Shown here: in pieces, positions 1-6,322 of the stretch | Numbering within the stretch: the first letter of the stretch is position 1 | How the letters are laid out: the number at the start of each line of letters is the position of its first letter | Source of the DNA: Amnimonas aquatica | Lineage (GTDB): Bacteria > Pseudomonadota > Gammaproteobacteria > Pseudomonadales > Moraxellaceae | Direction of reading: 5' to 3' | Length of the DNA stretch: 12,953 nucleotides | Assembly (NCBI RefSeq): GCF_002943415.1 | Contig: NZ_PTQZ01000019.1 | Coordinates: forward strand, 1 to 12,953 | Program-made: the position numbers and the translations under genes | Notes under the pieces: generated by a model | Databases searched by the model: none | The model's input: the letters and a program-made list of their open reading frames with translations, nothing else | Told to the model about the DNA's origin: nothing

Positions 1-1
1 G

Positions 2-490
2 ACCTCGGTGGGGCTGTACATCGTGCTGCCGGTGCTGATCGCCCAGGCCTGGCGCCGGCACCTGCTTGCACGCGGACCGGACGCGCTCGACAGGGCGCTG
101 CGCGCGCTGCATCCATGGTCGCTGGCCGCCCTGCTGGCGACGCTGGTGCTGCTGTTCGCTTTCCAGGGCGAGGCCATCGTGCGCCAGCCGCTGCTCATCG
201 CGCTGCTGGCCGTGCCCATTGCCTGCCAGGTCGTGCTCAACGCCGGGCTGGCCTACTGGCTCAACCGGCGTGTCGGCGAAGCGCACGCCGTCGCCGGGCC
301 GTCGGCGCTGATCGGCGCATCGAACTTCTTCGAGCTGGCGGTGGCGGTGGCGATCAGCCTCTACGGCATCGGCTCCGGGGCGGCGCTGGCCACGGTCGTC
401 GGCGTGCTCATCGAGGTGCCGCTGATGCTGGCCGCCGTTCGTGCCGTGAACGCCAGCCGGGCCTGGTACGAACGCGGCATCAGCCCCTGA
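2..490 (+). CDS. acr3: ACR3-family arsenite efflux permease, C-terminal part (5' truncated by window edge)
   Basis: This is the C-terminal part of an inner-membrane arsenite permease that exports As(III) using the proton gradient. The open frame enters from the left edge, so the true start is outside the window; about 162 residues are visible, roughly the last half of a family usually about 350 residues long. Several hydrophobic helices can be seen. The diagnostic ACR3 stretch SNFFELAVAVAIS is followed by SGAALATVVGVLIEVPLML; its Glu lies in a helix that family studies implicate in transport (from memory). The gene ends with TGA at 488-490 and overlaps the last codons of the convergent hydrolase gene by 11 bases, leaving no room for a terminator between them. 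An arsR or arsC partner, if present, would lie left of the window. Identification is strong from the C-terminal motif; the substrate is assigned by family only. Confidence 0.9.
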   Translation, partial: TSVGLYIVLPVLIAQAWRRHLLARGPDALDRALRALHPWSLAALLATLVLLFAFQGEAIVRQPLLIALLAVPIACQVVLNAGLAYWLNRRVGEAHAVAGPSALIGASNFFELAVAVAISLYGIGSGAALATVVGVLIEVPLMLAAVRAVNASRAWYERGISP

Positions 491-1742
491 ACCACCAGTC
501 CGCCAGCGCCTCCCAGACCCGGACATCGCCCAGCATGGCGAGGTGGTCCATGTCCGCGAGCGCGACCCGCGTCAGCATCGGCGCCGCCAGCGTCAGCGCC
601 GGGCTGGCATGCCGGCCGAGGGCGCTGTCGAGCGGCACCAGGCCGTCGCCGACCCAGCTGCCCGGGGCGCTGCCGGGGCGCGTGCCGCCGAGCATGAAGT
701 GCCTGACACCCGCCGGCAGCGGCGCCAGCGTTTCGCGCTGCTCGTGGTGGATGACATCGCTGGCCGCGGCTGACTCATCTTCGCTGATCAGGCCGAAGCG
801 CAGATCCTTGATGGCCGCGCTGCGGATATTGCCCAGGCGCATCAGCGGCAGCGTGTACGGCGATTTCGACAGGATGGCGTTGGCCCAGTTGCCGGCCCGC
901 TCCAGCGGCGCGCCGAGGTGCGGCGTGGCCAGGTAGGCCGCGCGACTGACCTTGCCCGGCCACTGCTGACCATGACGGCGGGCGTGCTCGAAGGCGCTGC
1001 GCATGAGCAGGCCGCCCATGCTGTGGCCGACCAGCACCAGTTCGCGCACCGGGTGCGCGGCCAGCGCCTCCTCCAGCCAGTCGGCGAGATCGGCGCCGTT
1101 GTGCCAGATCGGTCGGCCGCTGTTGTAGCGCAGCCAGCCCGGCTGCCAGCCCTTGCGCCGCAGCAGGGTGGCGAATTCGCGCTGCGCCGGGGTCTGCCAC
1201 TCGCGTTCGCTCAGGCACAGCCCGTGCAGGAACAGCGCCACGCGCGCCTTCGGCGAAGCGGCGAGATCGGACCAGGCCAGCAGCTCGCTGTCGCCGTCAC
1301 GCAAGGTCATGCCCAGCGCCAGCGGACTGTCCCAGCGCTCCAGCTTGTCGCCCATGACGCCGTTGACGGCGCTCAGCACCGGCAGCGCCAGCGCGTGCGA
1401 CTGGCGGATGTCCGCACTCACCGGCACATGGCGCAGCAGCGTCGCCGCCTGCCGGAAGATGCGCGACACCAGCCGGTAGGGCCACGGCGCGACCTGTCGC
1501 GGATGACGGTCGACACGGCCCAGCGGCCACGGCCGCTGACGGATGGTGCCATCCATTTCCGTGACCAGCTCGGTGAGTTCGGCGGCCCCGTGCAGCAGCA
1601 GGTGCAGCAGGCCGTTGCCGCCCCAGAGCAGCGCCCGCCAGTCCGTGCCGCGGGCTGCTGCCGCCTGCCCCCTGACCTCGGTGACCACGCCACCGGGCAT
1701 CGTGCCGCCGGCGGCCTGGCGGATGTCGGCCGTGCGCTCCAT
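480..1742 (-). CDS. alpha/beta-hydrolase (lipase/esterase-like), third gene of the desaturase operon
   Basis: This is a serine hydrolase of the alpha/beta fold, 420 residues. The core shows FLHGLCLS (oxyanion-side HG motif, about residues 171-178) and the nucleophile elbow GHSMGG with Ser near 241. The likely acid is the Asp in GDGLVPLDS (about 366) and the likely base the His in DMDHLAML (about 400), so the triad is intact. ATPHLGAP after the elbow resembles PGAP1/lipase-type enzymes. About 160 residues precede the core and match nothing I recognise; there is no obvious signal peptide. The start is the ATG at 1742, because a GGAGG ribosome site at 1748-1752 sits 5 bases ahead and overlaps a GTG two codons upstream. 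It begins 23 bases after the desaturase stop on the same strand, suggesting co-transcription. A role in releasing or exchanging acyl chains is inference from context; the substrate is unknown. Confidence 0.88.
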   Translation of the reverse strand: MERTADIRQAAGGTMPGGVVTEVRGQAAAARGTDWRALLWGGNGLLHLLLHGAAELTELVTEMDGTIRQRPWPLGRVDRHPRQVAPWPYRLVSRIFRQAATLLRHVPVSADIRQSHALALPVLSAVNGVMGDKLERWDSPLALGMTLRDGDSELLAWSDLAASPKARVALFLHGLCLSEREWQTPAQREFATLLRRKGWQPGWLRYNSGRPIWHNGADLADWLEEALAAHPVRELVLVGHSMGGLLMRSAFEHARRHGQQWPGKVSRAAYLATPHLGAPLERAGNWANAILSKSPYTLPLMRLGNIRSAAIKDLRFGLISEDESAAASDVIHHEQRETLAPLPAGVRHFMLGGTRPGSAPGSWVGDGLVPLDSALGRHASPALTLAAPMLTRVALADMDHLAMLGDVRVWEALADWWFRG

Positions 1743-1747
1743 GTTCA

Positions 1748-1752
1748 CCTCC
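1748..1752 (-). promoter_or_regulatory. Ribosome binding site that fixes the hydrolase start
   Basis: The minus strand reads GGAGGTGAACATG. The GGAGG is 5 bases from the ATG at 1742. The in-frame GTG at 1748 overlaps the site itself and so cannot be the start. Confidence 0.7.
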
Positions 1753-1765
1753 GGTCAGCCGGGAC

Positions 1766-2908
1766 TCAGGCGGCCTGCGCCAGCTCGGCCGGCTCGGCCC
1801 GGGCCAGCACCATCGGCTGGTGCTTCGGCTTGCTCGGCAGGCTGTGGCGCAGGATGCGGCCGACCACGGTGCCGAACTGGCGCCACAGCGGCGCCTTGTT
1901 GTAGTACTGGCCGTACTTGGCCGCGATCACCTGCATCTCTTCCGACATGGCGGCGTAGCGCCAGGCCGGCACTTCCGGGAACAGGTGGTGCTCGATCTGG
2001 TGGCTGAGGTTGCCGCTCATGATGTGGAACAGCTTGCCGCCGGTCAGGTTGGCGGAGCCGCGCATCTGGCGCAGGTACCACTGGCCGCGGGTCTCGTTCT
2101 CCAGCGTCTCGAGGGCGAACACTTCCGACTCCTCGGTGAAGTGGCCGCAGAAGATGATGGTGAAGGTCCACAGGTTGCGCATGATGTTGGCGACGAAGTT
2201 GCCCGCCAGCACCGGCAGGAAGAACGGACCGGCCAGCAGCGGGAAGAACACGTAGTCCTTGGCCATCTGGCGGCCGGCCTTGCGGAAAGTCGGGCGACCC
2301 TGCTTGAACCATTCCTTCCAGGTCTTCTCGCCGGCGAGCACCTTCTCGGTCTCCAGCGTCTGCAGCGCCAGCAGGTTCTCGAACAGCACCGCCAGCGTGG
2401 TCGCCATCAGCGGGTTGGCGAGGAAGCGCGGCTCCCACTTCTGCTCCGGGAAGATGCGCAGCACGCCGTAGCCGATGTCGTGGTCCTTGCCCAGCACGTT
2501 GGTGTAGGTGTGGTGCATGTAGTTGTGGCTGTAGCGCCAGTTGTCGGCGGTGCACCAGGTGTCCCACTCGAAGGTCTGGCCGCTGAAGCGCGGGTCCTGC
2601 ATGAAGTCGTACTGGCCATGCATGACGTTGTGGCCGAGCTCCATGTTGTCGAGGATCTTGGACGCGCCCAGCAGCGCCGCGCCGGCCACGAACGCCGGCG
2701 GGAGAATGCCGGCCATGAGCAGGCCGCGACCGGCGATCTCGGTGTAGCGCACCGCCTTCTCGATCTTGCGGATATAGGTGGCGTCCTTCTCGCCGAGGTC
2801 GGCGAGGTGCTTCTGCTTGAGGGCGTCGACCTCGGCGCCGAAGGCTTCGATCTCGGCGGCGGTCAGGGTGCGGCATTTGCGCGAGCTGGTGATGGCTGCA
2901 TGGGTCAT
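1766..2908 (-). CDS. Membrane fatty acid (acyl-CoA/acyl-lipid) desaturase
   Basis: This is a di-iron integral-membrane desaturase of 380 residues that inserts a double bond into acyl chains using O2 and electrons from a reductase. The three histidine boxes are complete: GHNVMH (residues 92-97), HNYMHH (128-133) and QIEHH (304-308). An extra His at about 256 (CGHFTEE) may be a further ligand. Hydrophobic stretches at about 63-82, 165-182 and 220-255 fit membrane segments. The short spacing between boxes one and two and the QIEHH ending resemble the DesA3/DesB-type bacterial group; position specificity cannot be read from sequence. The ATG has GGAG 7 bases upstream (2916-2919). The gene lies 83 bases after the reductase gene on the same strand, the same order as desC-desB in Pseudomonas aeruginosa, so the reductase is its likely electron donor. 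Family confidence is high; the regiochemistry is open. Confidence 0.95.
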   Translation of the reverse strand: MTHAAITSSRKCRTLTAAEIEAFGAEVDALKQKHLADLGEKDATYIRKIEKAVRYTEIAGRGLLMAGILPPAFVAGAALLGASKILDNMELGHNVMHGQYDFMQDPRFSGQTFEWDTWCTADNWRYSHNYMHHTYTNVLGKDHDIGYGVLRIFPEQKWEPRFLANPLMATTLAVLFENLLALQTLETEKVLAGEKTWKEWFKQGRPTFRKAGRQMAKDYVFFPLLAGPFFLPVLAGNFVANIMRNLWTFTIIFCGHFTEESEVFALETLENETRGQWYLRQMRGSANLTGGKLFHIMSGNLSHQIEHHLFPEVPAWRYAAMSEEMQVIAAKYGQYYNKAPLWRQFGTVVGRILRHSLPSKPKHQPMVLARAEPAELAQAA

Positions 2909-2950
2909 GGTGTGTCTCCGGGCGCGCTCGGCGCCGAACGAATCAGGTTG

Positions 2951-2968
2951 GGCGCCCGTCCGGGCGCC
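2951..2968 (-). repeat. GC-rich stem-loop between reductase and desaturase genes
   Basis: GGCGCCC and GGGCGCC form a perfect 7-bp stem around a 4-base loop. It lies in the 83-base gap of an operon. No T-tract follows on the minus strand, so it is not a classic intrinsic terminator. It could protect the upstream mRNA 3' end or set the reductase:desaturase ratio (inference). Confidence 0.5.
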
Positions 2969-2991
2969 GGCTCTCAGAAATCAGCTGGGAA

Positions 2992-4095
2992 TCAGAGGTC
3001 CAGGGTCAGGTCGCCGACCGCCGCGCTGACGCAGATGCGCAGGCTGGCGGTGTCATCGACCGACAGTTCGTTGTTGAGCAGATTGCGGGTGACGCCGCCG
3101 GACTTGCCGCAGGCGCAGGTATTGCAGATGCCCATGCGGCAGCCCGACTGCGGACGCACGCCCTGGGCCTCGAGGGCATCCAGCAGCGGCATGCCGGCCG
3201 GCACTTCCAGCGTGCGGCCGGAGCGGGCGAGGTGGATCTTCGCGGTCACGGCAGCATCGCCGGCCGGCACGAACACCGGCGGGGTGAAGGCTTCGGCGTG
3301 GAAATCGCGCGCCTGCTCGGCGACCAGGCCGCGCACGGCGTTCATGAAGCCGGTGGGGCCGCAGGCGTAGACCGCGCGCTCGGCCAGGTCCGGCGTCACG
3401 GCGGCGAACTGGTCGGCACTCGGGCGACCGCTCGGCTCACCCTCGGCCAGCTCGGCTTCGAGTTCGTAGATCGGCTGCACGCGCAGGCCGGCATGGCGGG
3501 CGGCGAGGTCGCGCAGCTCGCTGGCGAAGATCAGGTCCTGGCGCGTGCGCACCCAGTACATCAGCACCACATCGGCCGGCATGCCCTCGCCGGCGAGCTG
3601 GCGGATCAGGCTCATGAGCGGGGTGATGCCGCTGCCGGCGGCGAGGAAGAGCAGCTTGCCGTGACCCTGCGGAGCGGCATCCAGCGTCATGTCGCCGAAA
3701 GCCTGGCCGAGCTCGATCTGGTCACCGACCGCGACCGTGTCCACCAGATGGGTGCTGACGCGGCCGTTCGGCACCTTCTTCACGGTGATGGCGACCAGCC
3801 CGGCGGCGGACGGCGCTTCGCTGAAGCTGTAGGAGCGGGTGTGGCGGACGCCGGCGATCTCGACCGTGAGGTTGACGTGCTGGCCGGCGCGGAAGCTGCC
3901 GAAGTGTCGGTTGGGCTTGAGCACCAGGGTGACCGTGTCCGGCGTTTCCATCCAGCGCGCGACCACCTTGGCCACGGTGCGCGACCAGCGCGTGGTCATG
4001 CCGAGCTCGGCGGCCCAGAAATCCAGCACATCGGTATTGATGACCGCCGACAGGGTACGGCTGACGAACGGCGGAAGAACGAACTGTGACGACAT
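2992..4095 (-). CDS. Ferredoxin reductase-type oxidoreductase with FAD, NAD(P) and C-terminal 2Fe-2S domains (desaturase electron donor)
   Basis: This is an electron-transfer flavoprotein of 367 residues that passes electrons from NAD(P)H through FAD and a plant-type 2Fe-2S cluster, probably to the downstream desaturase. An N-terminal region of about 40 residues is followed by the FAD domain with RSYSFS (87-92). The nucleotide domain has AAGSGITP (152-159) and CGPTGF (245-250). The C-terminal ferredoxin domain has cluster cysteines at 319, 324, 327 and 355 (CRMGICNTC, then C), all present. I chose the ATG at 4095 because GGAG stands 7 bases ahead (4103-4106). The in-frame ATG at 4116 lacks a ribosome site and lies almost on the predicted transcription start. 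It is the first gene of the operon reductase-desaturase-hydrolase. It parallels DesC of the P. aeruginosa desCB pair (family knowledge). The electron acceptor is inferred from adjacency. Confidence 0.94.
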   Translation of the reverse strand: MSSQFVLPPFVSRTLSAVINTDVLDFWAAELGMTTRWSRTVAKVVARWMETPDTVTLVLKPNRHFGSFRAGQHVNLTVEIAGVRHTRSYSFSEAPSAAGLVAITVKKVPNGRVSTHLVDTVAVGDQIELGQAFGDMTLDAAPQGHGKLLFLAAGSGITPLMSLIRQLAGEGMPADVVLMYWVRTRQDLIFASELRDLAARHAGLRVQPIYELEAELAEGEPSGRPSADQFAAVTPDLAERAVYACGPTGFMNAVRGLVAEQARDFHAEAFTPPVFVPAGDAAVTAKIHLARSGRTLEVPAGMPLLDALEAQGVRPQSGCRMGICNTCACGKSGGVTRNLLNNELSVDDTASLRICVSAAVGDLTLDL

Positions 4096-4102
4096 GATGC
4101 GT

Positions 4103-4106
4103 CTCC
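4103..4106 (-). promoter_or_regulatory. Ribosome binding site that fixes the reductase start
   Basis: The minus strand reads GGAGACGCATCATG, with 7 bases between GGAG and the ATG at 4095. The in-frame ATG seven codons upstream has no purine-rich site before it. Confidence 0.65.
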
Positions 4107-4126
4107 AAGTGAACATCTACACACTC

Positions 4127-4155
4127 AGAGTACGCATGTAACTTTTTTAAGTCAA
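4127..4155 (-). promoter_or_regulatory. Sigma-70 promoter of the reductase-desaturase-hydrolase operon
   Basis: On the minus strand TTGACT (4150-4155) is followed after exactly 17 bases by TACTCT (4127-4132). The -35 matches the consensus at 5 of 6 positions and the -10 at 4 of 6. Transcription would begin near 4120, giving a leader of about 25 bases before the ATG at 4095. The surrounding 80 bases are about 59% A+T by count, in an otherwise strongly GC-rich window. Confidence 0.7.
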
Positions 4156-4167
4156 CACTCGTTCACT
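4150..4167. promoter_or_regulatory. Candidate repressor operator (imperfect 18-bp palindrome) over the -35 box
   Basis: The minus strand reads AGTGAACGAGTGTTGACT; the two 9-base halves match in inverted orientation at 6 of 9 positions. It shares its last six bases with the -35 hexamer, so a bound dimer would block polymerase. From memory, the layout resembles operators of TetR-family regulators of unsaturated fatty acid genes (DesT, FabR). This suggests, but does not prove, control by acyl-CoA composition. Confidence 0.55.
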
Positions 4168-4174
4168 AAACTCA

Positions 4175-4198
4175 TATCCGTTCTCCGACGAACGGATA
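4175..4198. repeat. Perfect 9+9 inverted repeat upstream of the desaturase-operon promoter
   Basis: TATCCGTTC and GAACGGATA are exact reverse complements separated by TCCGAC. The element ends about 20 bases upstream of the -35 box and about 20 bases past the patatin stop codon. No T-run follows on either strand, which argues against a terminator. The length and symmetry fit a dimeric regulator site, possibly distinct from the palindrome over the -35. Confidence 0.55.
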
Positions 4199-4217
4199 AC
4201 CGCCCCTGCCGATGCCG

Positions 4218-5651
4218 TCAGGCCAGCCTCGGCACCGGCAGCGGCCGCAACGCCTCCTGCAACTGCGGCAGGACCTCGTCCGCCTGTTTCCAGCCCCACT
4301 GGAAGGCCTTGTCGAAGACATCGTCCGAAGGCAGCAGGTTCACCGGCGACGGCGTGCGCTGGAAGCGCACCAGCCAGTCGTAGTACGGCCGCTGCGCCGG
4401 CAGCTGGGCCTGGATCGCCTGGGTGACCGGAATCAGCCAGGCATGGCCCGCGCTCCACTGCGGATGGAAACAGTCCAGCGCCAGGTAGAACGCGTTGCGG
4501 GTGCCGATGCGGCCCGACTCCACGCCCTCCCAGGCCGCGCGCGCCGGCACGTTGGCCACCGTGCCGCCATCCATGAAGGCGGACAGGCCGTGGACCTCGC
4601 GCAGGCGGCGGAGGATCTCGCTGCTCTGCGCATCCTCCTGCCAGGGCGCGTACTGCAGCACGCCGGGAATCGCGGACGACAGGCCGATGGCATCGACCAC
4701 GCGCAGCTCGCTGGTCAGGGCATCGCGACCCAGCACCAGCTCCTTGGCCACCTGCGGGCTGAAATAGGTCAGCAGCTGCAGCATGCGCTCGGCGATCAGC
4801 AGCGGCAGGCCGAGCAGGTGCGGGCGCCGCTGCGGAATCTGCGGCAGGTTCTGGTAGGCCGACAGGCGCACGCCGGCGATCATGGCGTCGTAGGGCACCG
4901 CCAGGTCCTTCATGCGCAGCGGCGAGCCGTCGGGGTTGCGCAGCATGCGGTCCATGCCGCGCAGGTGCAGGCGCACCAGCCCGGGCAGGCTGAGCGCGCT
5001 GCCGATCTTCGGGCGCGAGAAGATGTGCCGGATCTTCAGGCCCTTGCCCCAGGCCATCAGGCCATCCACATCGGGATCGCGGTCACGTGCGATCAGGCCG
5101 CCCAGCAGCGCGCCGATGGATGCCCCGACAATATAGGACGGCTGCAGGCCTGCCTCGCGCAGACGGGCGACCAGGCCGATGTAGACGAAACCGGAACCGC
5201 CGCCGCCGCCCGGTGCCAGCACCAGCACCTTGTGGCAGAGCTCGGCGTCCAGCTCGGCGGCGGTGAACTCGCCGGCGTGATGCGCCAGCAGGGCATCACG
5301 CGCGGCACGCGTGGCCTCGCGCACCACTTCGACCTGCTGACGCAGCTGCGCCAGCCGCAGCAGCACATTGCGCTGCTCGCGCAGCGGCGCGTAGAGGCGG
5401 GCCAGCAGCAGCTCGCGCAGGGCCGTGACCGGCTCGGGCAGCAGCGCCACCTCGGCGCGCACCACCCGCGACGGATCCGGCGCACCGGCCGCGCCAGGCC
5501 GGAAGGCCTGCAGGCGACCGAGCACCAGCGCGTAGCGGATGAGTTCGTAATCAGCCTGCGGCAGCACATCCGGCTGGGCGAGATGACTGCGGATCAGCGC
5601 CGCTTCCAGGCGCTTGAGGCGCAGCAGCGCCCGCTCCAGCGTCAGGGCCAT
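4218..5651 (-). CDS. Patatin-like phospholipase with long N-terminal extension
   Basis: This is a patatin-family serine acyl hydrolase of 477 residues, expected to cleave acyl chains from phospholipids or related lipids with a Ser-Asp dyad. The glycine-rich oxyanion loop is at about 148-154 (GGGGGSG), the nucleophile motif GASIG at 176-180 (Ser178), and the Asp motif DGG at 361-363. All three are intact. The first about 140 residues are rich in Leu, Arg, Ala and Gln and look helical; they lie before the catalytic domain and are unusual in length. The ATG at 5651 follows the mscL stop by 10 bases. The frame stays open to 5762, but that extra stretch is an Arg-rich reading of the mscL 3' end in another frame, so I exclude it. 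The ribosome site is weak (GAG about 9 bases ahead), consistent with translational coupling to mscL. There is no signal peptide. The lipid substrate is unknown. Confidence 0.88.
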   Translation of the reverse strand: MALTLERALLRLKRLEAALIRSHLAQPDVLPQADYELIRYALVLGRLQAFRPGAAGAPDPSRVVRAEVALLPEPVTALRELLLARLYAPLREQRNVLLRLAQLRQQVEVVREATRAARDALLAHHAGEFTAAELDAELCHKVLVLAPGGGGGSGFVYIGLVARLREAGLQPSYIVGASIGALLGGLIARDRDPDVDGLMAWGKGLKIRHIFSRPKIGSALSLPGLVRLHLRGMDRMLRNPDGSPLRMKDLAVPYDAMIAGVRLSAYQNLPQIPQRRPHLLGLPLLIAERMLQLLTYFSPQVAKELVLGRDALTSELRVVDAIGLSSAIPGVLQYAPWQEDAQSSEILRRLREVHGLSAFMDGGTVANVPARAAWEGVESGRIGTRNAFYLALDCFHPQWSAGHAWLIPVTQAIQAQLPAQRPYYDWLVRFQRTPSPVNLLPSDDVFDKAFQWGWKQADEVLPQLQEALRPLPVPRLA

Positions 5652-5661
5652 GCAGCGCGGC

Positions 5662-6072
5662 TCAGGCTTTCTGCTGCTTGAGCAGGTCGCGGATCTCGGC
5701 CAGCAGCGTTTCTTCGGCGCTCGGTGCCGGCGGCGCGGCCGGGGCTTCCGGCTCCGGGGCACGCTTGAGGCTGTTGACGGCCTTCACGCCCATCATCACG
5801 GCGAAGGCGATGATGACGAAATCGAAGATGCTCTGGATGAACTTGCCGTAGGCCAGCAGCACGGCCGGGGCATCGCCCTCGGCGGCCTTCAGGGTCACCG
5901 CGAGGTCGCTGAAATTGACGCCGCCCACGAGCACGCCCAGCGGCGGCATGACGATATCGCCCACGAAGGACGAGACGATCTTGCCGAAAGCGGCACCGAT
6001 GATGACACCCACCGCCAGGTCGATGACATTGCCGCGCATCGCGAACTCGCGGAATTCCTTGATCAGACTCAT
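5662..6072 (-). CDS. mscL: Large-conductance mechanosensitive channel MscL
   Basis: MscL is an inner-membrane homopentamer that opens under bilayer tension to release solutes during hypo-osmotic shock. The 136 residues match the family's usual length. The start [20 protein letters not shown] is the signature N-terminal helix leading into TM1, whose pore-lining glycines include [15 protein letters not shown]2 lies around residues 75-100 ([17 protein letters not shown]). The C-terminal bundle helix ends EIRDLLKQQ, preceded by a Pro/Ala/Glu linker (105-118). The ATG at 6072 has GGAG 6 bases ahead; in-frame ATGs upstream at 6165, 6126 and 6084 would add a non-conserved stretch. The patatin gene follows by 10 bases, so the two are probably one transcript. 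The channel assignment is near certain. Confidence 0.97.
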   Translation of the reverse strand: MSLIKEFREFAMRGNVIDLAVGVIIGAAFGKIVSSFVGDIVMPPLGVLVGGVNFSDLAVTLKAAEGDAPAVLLAYGKFIQSIFDFVIIAFAVMMGVKAVNSLKRAPEPEAPAAPPAPSAEETLLAEIRDLLKQQKA

Positions 6073-6127
6073 GCCCGTCTCCATGAAATGCGTGCCGCGG
6101 CTGCCTGTCAGCACGGCTGACGGCATT

Positions 6128-6148
6128 CTGCCGCCCGCTTCGCGGCAG
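6128..6148 (-). repeat. Stem-loop in the mscL upstream region
   Basis: CTGCCGC and GCGGCAG form a 7-bp perfect stem around a 7-base loop, about 55 bases before the mscL start. It could be a leader hairpin or a protein site. No T-tract follows it, and I could not place a clear mscL promoter around it. Confidence 0.3.
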
Positions 6149-6256
6149 TGTCCACCCTGTTTCATCGGGCGATGTCACATTCGGCCCGTCACGCAGGCGA
6201 CAGCGGCACGCCATCCGGACAGCGCCGGCGGATGCTGCCTGCCCGGTGCCGGTGCT

Positions 6257-6265
6257 TGCTATACT
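6257..6265 (+). promoter_or_regulatory. Extended -10 promoter of fbp
   Basis: TGCTATACT fits the extended -10 pattern TGnTATAAT with one mismatch, about 58 bases before the fbp start. The -35 region shows no good match, which is common for extended -10 promoters. The mscL-fbp divergent gap (6073-6322, 250 bases) holds this, the mscL leader stem-loop and nothing else I recognise. Confidence 0.5.
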
Positions 6266-6322
6266 GCCGGCCGATACGGCGACCACGCTTTCGCCGCCCC
6301 AGGACACCCCCAGGAGCCCCCG

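Noticed and set aside
4143..4148. T6 run as a plus-strand terminator
   Set aside because: No stable GC stem precedes it and no plus-strand gene ends there; it is explained as the A-tract in the minus-strand promoter spacer.
4175..4198. Inverted repeat as the patatin terminator
   Set aside because: There is no run of T after the stem on the minus strand and the stem is only moderately GC-rich; the operator reading fits better, although a role in ending the transcript is not excluded.
4212..5681. Open frame of 489 codons on the plus strand opposite the patatin gene
   Set aside because: It is a shadow of the patatin codons, rich in Gln, Arg, His and Ala with no recognisable fold.
5652..5762. 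N-terminal extension of the patatin into mscL
   Set aside because: The 37 extra residues are an Arg/Pro-rich out-of-frame reading of mscL; the ATG at 5651 just after the mscL stop fits better.
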